Shown here in pieces: positions 5,492-6,894 of a DNA stretch of 6,894 nucleotides. The DNA lies in NCBI GenBank assembly GCA_021154985.1, contig JAJNQE010000078.1:1-6894 (forward strand). The letters are read 5' to 3'. This stretch comes from Hydrogenophaga sp. GTDB taxonomy: Bacteria > Pseudomonadota > Gammaproteobacteria > Burkholderiales > Burkholderiaceae_C. A program made the position numbers and the translations under genes. Numbering within the stretch: the stretch's first letter is position 1; the number at the start of each line of letters is the position of its first letter. The notes beneath the pieces were generated by a model that had not been told where the DNA came from, ran no database searches, and worked only from the letters and a program-made list of their open reading frames with translations.

Positions 5492-6853
5492 ATGACCACC
5501 CCTGCACCTCGGTCTCCCCGTCACGAAGCGTTGTTGCGCGTGGTCCTTGCTGCGAAGGAACCCACGCAGCCGGGTGGACTGGCGCAAGCCCTGCAGGCTT
5601 CCCGACCCACGATCAACCGGGCCTTGCGAGATCTCCTGGCCGCTGGCTTTCTGGAAAAGTTGGGGGACGGACGGTCCACCCGGTACGTGGCCACCCATGC
5701 GGCCAAGCTTGCCTTGGGGCATTCACTGTCGCCAGCGGAGCCGGGCTTGCTGCGGTGGTCGCCGGCTGCTCTGCCCTTGGTTGAAACACTCCGTGCACCT
5801 TTGGGAACGCGCATCCCGACAGGCTATGACAGCGGTTTTGTGGGCAACTACGTCCCGAACCAGTCCAGCTTGCTGCCAACCCAGTTGGCTGCAGACTTGT
5901 TCAATGCGGGCCGCGGCCGAGACCAGCAACCCGCAGGAACCTATGCCCGCGAGGTTCTGGAGCAACTGCTCATCGATCTGTCCTGGTCGTCATCGCGCCT
6001 GGAAGGCAACAACAAGAGCTTGCTCGACACTCAGGCACTCTTTGAGCTCGGGGAGCAAGCAGGTCCCTTCGACGAAGACACCCTGATGCTGCTCAACCAC
6101 AAGAGCGCCATCGAGTTCATGGTCGACGCTGTGCCGACCGAAGGCATCACCGTGCCCGTGATCGTTGACCTGCAGGCCAAGTTGATGAGGGATCTGTTGC
6201 GGGACTCCCGGGACATCGGCAGTATCCGCCGACGGTTGGTGAACATTGACGGCTCTGTCTATTCCCCGAGCAACGTTCCCGCTCTTCTGGAAGACATGCT
6301 CAAGCGCATCATTGAAAAAGTGCGCCACATCCGGAATCCGGTGGAAGCCGCGTTCTTCTTGTGGGTCAACATTGCCTACCTTCAGCCGTTTGCAGATGGC
6401 AACAAGCGAACGAGTCGCCTGAGCGCCAACCTGCCGCTCCTGCTGCACAACTGCGCACCCTTGTCTTTTCTGGATGTCGAGCGCACCGACTATGCGACGG
6501 CCATGCTGGGCGTCTACGAGCAGCGCAACGTCGCAGCAGCGGTGGAACTGTTCGAATTCATCTACCGCCGGTCCATCCAGAAGTACAGCGTGCTCAGAGC
6601 CTCCCTGGCCGTGCCGGACCCGCTTCGAGCACGGTACCGCCAGGCACTGAATGAGCTCATGCAGCTGGTCGTCTTCCACGGCCGAACGCTGGACGAAGCG
6701 TTCTCACAAGTGCCCGTTGACGGCGCTGAAATCACGGCCTTGCGAGCCATTGCAAACACCGAACTGGACCACTTGGAGGCATACAACTGCGCACGCTACA
6801 ACCTCGCGCGCGGCATGACGCAGCGGTGGATTGATGCGGGACGGCCGAGGTGA
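5492..6853 (+). CDS. Winged-helix/Fic-domain protein with altered catalytic motif
   Basis: A 453-residue protein with an N-terminal winged helix (about 10-68: helix-turn-helix GLAQALQASRPTINRALRDL, wing GDGRSTRYVAT) and a central Fic domain (about 150-350). The Fic loop reads LQPFADGNKRTSR (297-309). The usual H-P-F-x-D/E-G-N-G/K-R is kept except that Q298 replaces the His that activates the target hydroxyl in AMP transfer. The ATP-anchoring G303-N304-K305-R306 part is present. An inhibitory motif S167-x-x-x-E171-G172 (in SSSRLEGNN) precedes the core, as in class II Fic proteins. The C-terminal ~100 residues are helical with no recognised domain. The ATG at 5492 is the only start, with no in-frame upstream option. 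Three 60-base samples hand-counted gave about 55% GC here (two samples) against 77-78% in the exporter and TauE genes. Role: probably an autoregulatory DNA-binding protein with modified or absent AMPylation. It stands alone, without a visible antitoxin partner. Confidence 0.9.
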   Translation: MTTPAPRSPRHEALLRVVLAAKEPTQPGGLAQALQASRPTINRALRDLLAAGFLEKLGDGRSTRYVATHAAKLALGHSLSPAEPGLLRWSPAALPLVETLRAPLGTRIPTGYDSGFVGNYVPNQSSLLPTQLAADLFNAGRGRDQQPAGTYAREVLEQLLIDLSWSSSRLEGNNKSLLDTQALFELGEQAGPFDEDTLMLLNHKSAIEFMVDAVPTEGITVPVIVDLQAKLMRDLLRDSRDIGSIRRRLVNIDGSVYSPSNVPALLEDMLKRIIEKVRHIRNPVEAAFFLWVNIAYLQPFADGNKRTSRLSANLPLLLHNCAPLSFLDVERTDYATAMLGVYEQRNVAAAVELFEFIYRRSIQKYSVLRASLAVPDPLRARYRQALNELMQLVVFHGRTLDEAFSQVPVDGAEITALRAIANTELDHLEAYNCARYNLARGMTQRWIDAGRPR

Positions 6854-6868
6854 GCCCCGACCCCCACC

Positions 6869-6894
6869 TCAGCCGCCCGTGAAGATCTCCGTGG
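6869..6894 (-). CDS. Possible 3' end of a convergent minus-strand gene
   Basis: Read on the minus strand, an open frame enters from the window edge and ends TEIFTGG-stop, with the stop at 6871-6869. It would lie 15 bases beyond the Fic stop, in a convergent arrangement. Eight codons are too few to assign a family, and an open run of this length is expected by chance in GC-rich DNA. Confidence 0.25.

Noticed and set aside
1..6894. tRNA, rRNA, insertion sequences or riboswitches
   Set aside because: No cloverleaf, transposase, terminal inverted repeat or known riboswitch core was seen on either strand by eye.

Overview
The window is a GC-rich, densely packed chromosomal segment whose proteins and intergenic repeats look like those of a betaproteobacterium of the Burkholderiales, most likely Comamonadaceae (Hydrogenophaga, Acidovorax or Variovorax type). 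This placement is by recognition of protein style and of the 'ccctctcccc...ggggagaggg' intergenic element, not by any search.

Layout. (1) 1-716: the last codons of a sensor histidine kinase overlap by 23 bases a complete NarL/LuxR-type response regulator, forming the end of a two-component operon. (2) 717-991: a non-coding stretch with two adjacent families of GC-rich inverted and direct repeats and no convincing gene. (3) 992-2572: a major facilitator exporter of the MFS_3 (EntS-like) family. Its reading frame is interrupted by an amber codon at 2420-2422. Forty-nine further in-frame codons continue the family's C-terminal domain up to a TGA at 2572. (4) 2584-4149, minus strand: an AMP-forming acyl-CoA synthetase with all core motifs, convergent with the exporter. 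(5) 4192-5398: a small NTF2-like lipoprotein followed after 7 bases by a TauE/SafE-type membrane exporter, a likely two-gene operon divergent from the ligase. (6) 5412-6853: an AT-richer control region with repeated TGACAAGA-like half-sites spaced 30 bases apart, leading into a winged-helix/Fic protein. Its Fic motif begins with Gln instead of the catalytic His, and it keeps a class II inhibitory motif. (7) 6869-6894: a possible 3' end of a convergent minus-strand gene.

How the genes fit together. The two-component pair is one unit and the lipoprotein/TauE pair another. The exporter and the ligase stand alone, and nothing in the sequence ties them into one pathway. The Fic gene has visibly lower GC than its neighbours and its own operator-like region, so it looks like a self-regulated, possibly acquired gene. 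The observations most worth following are the amber codon in the exporter, the His-less Fic protein, and the 30-base-phased repeats in front of it.
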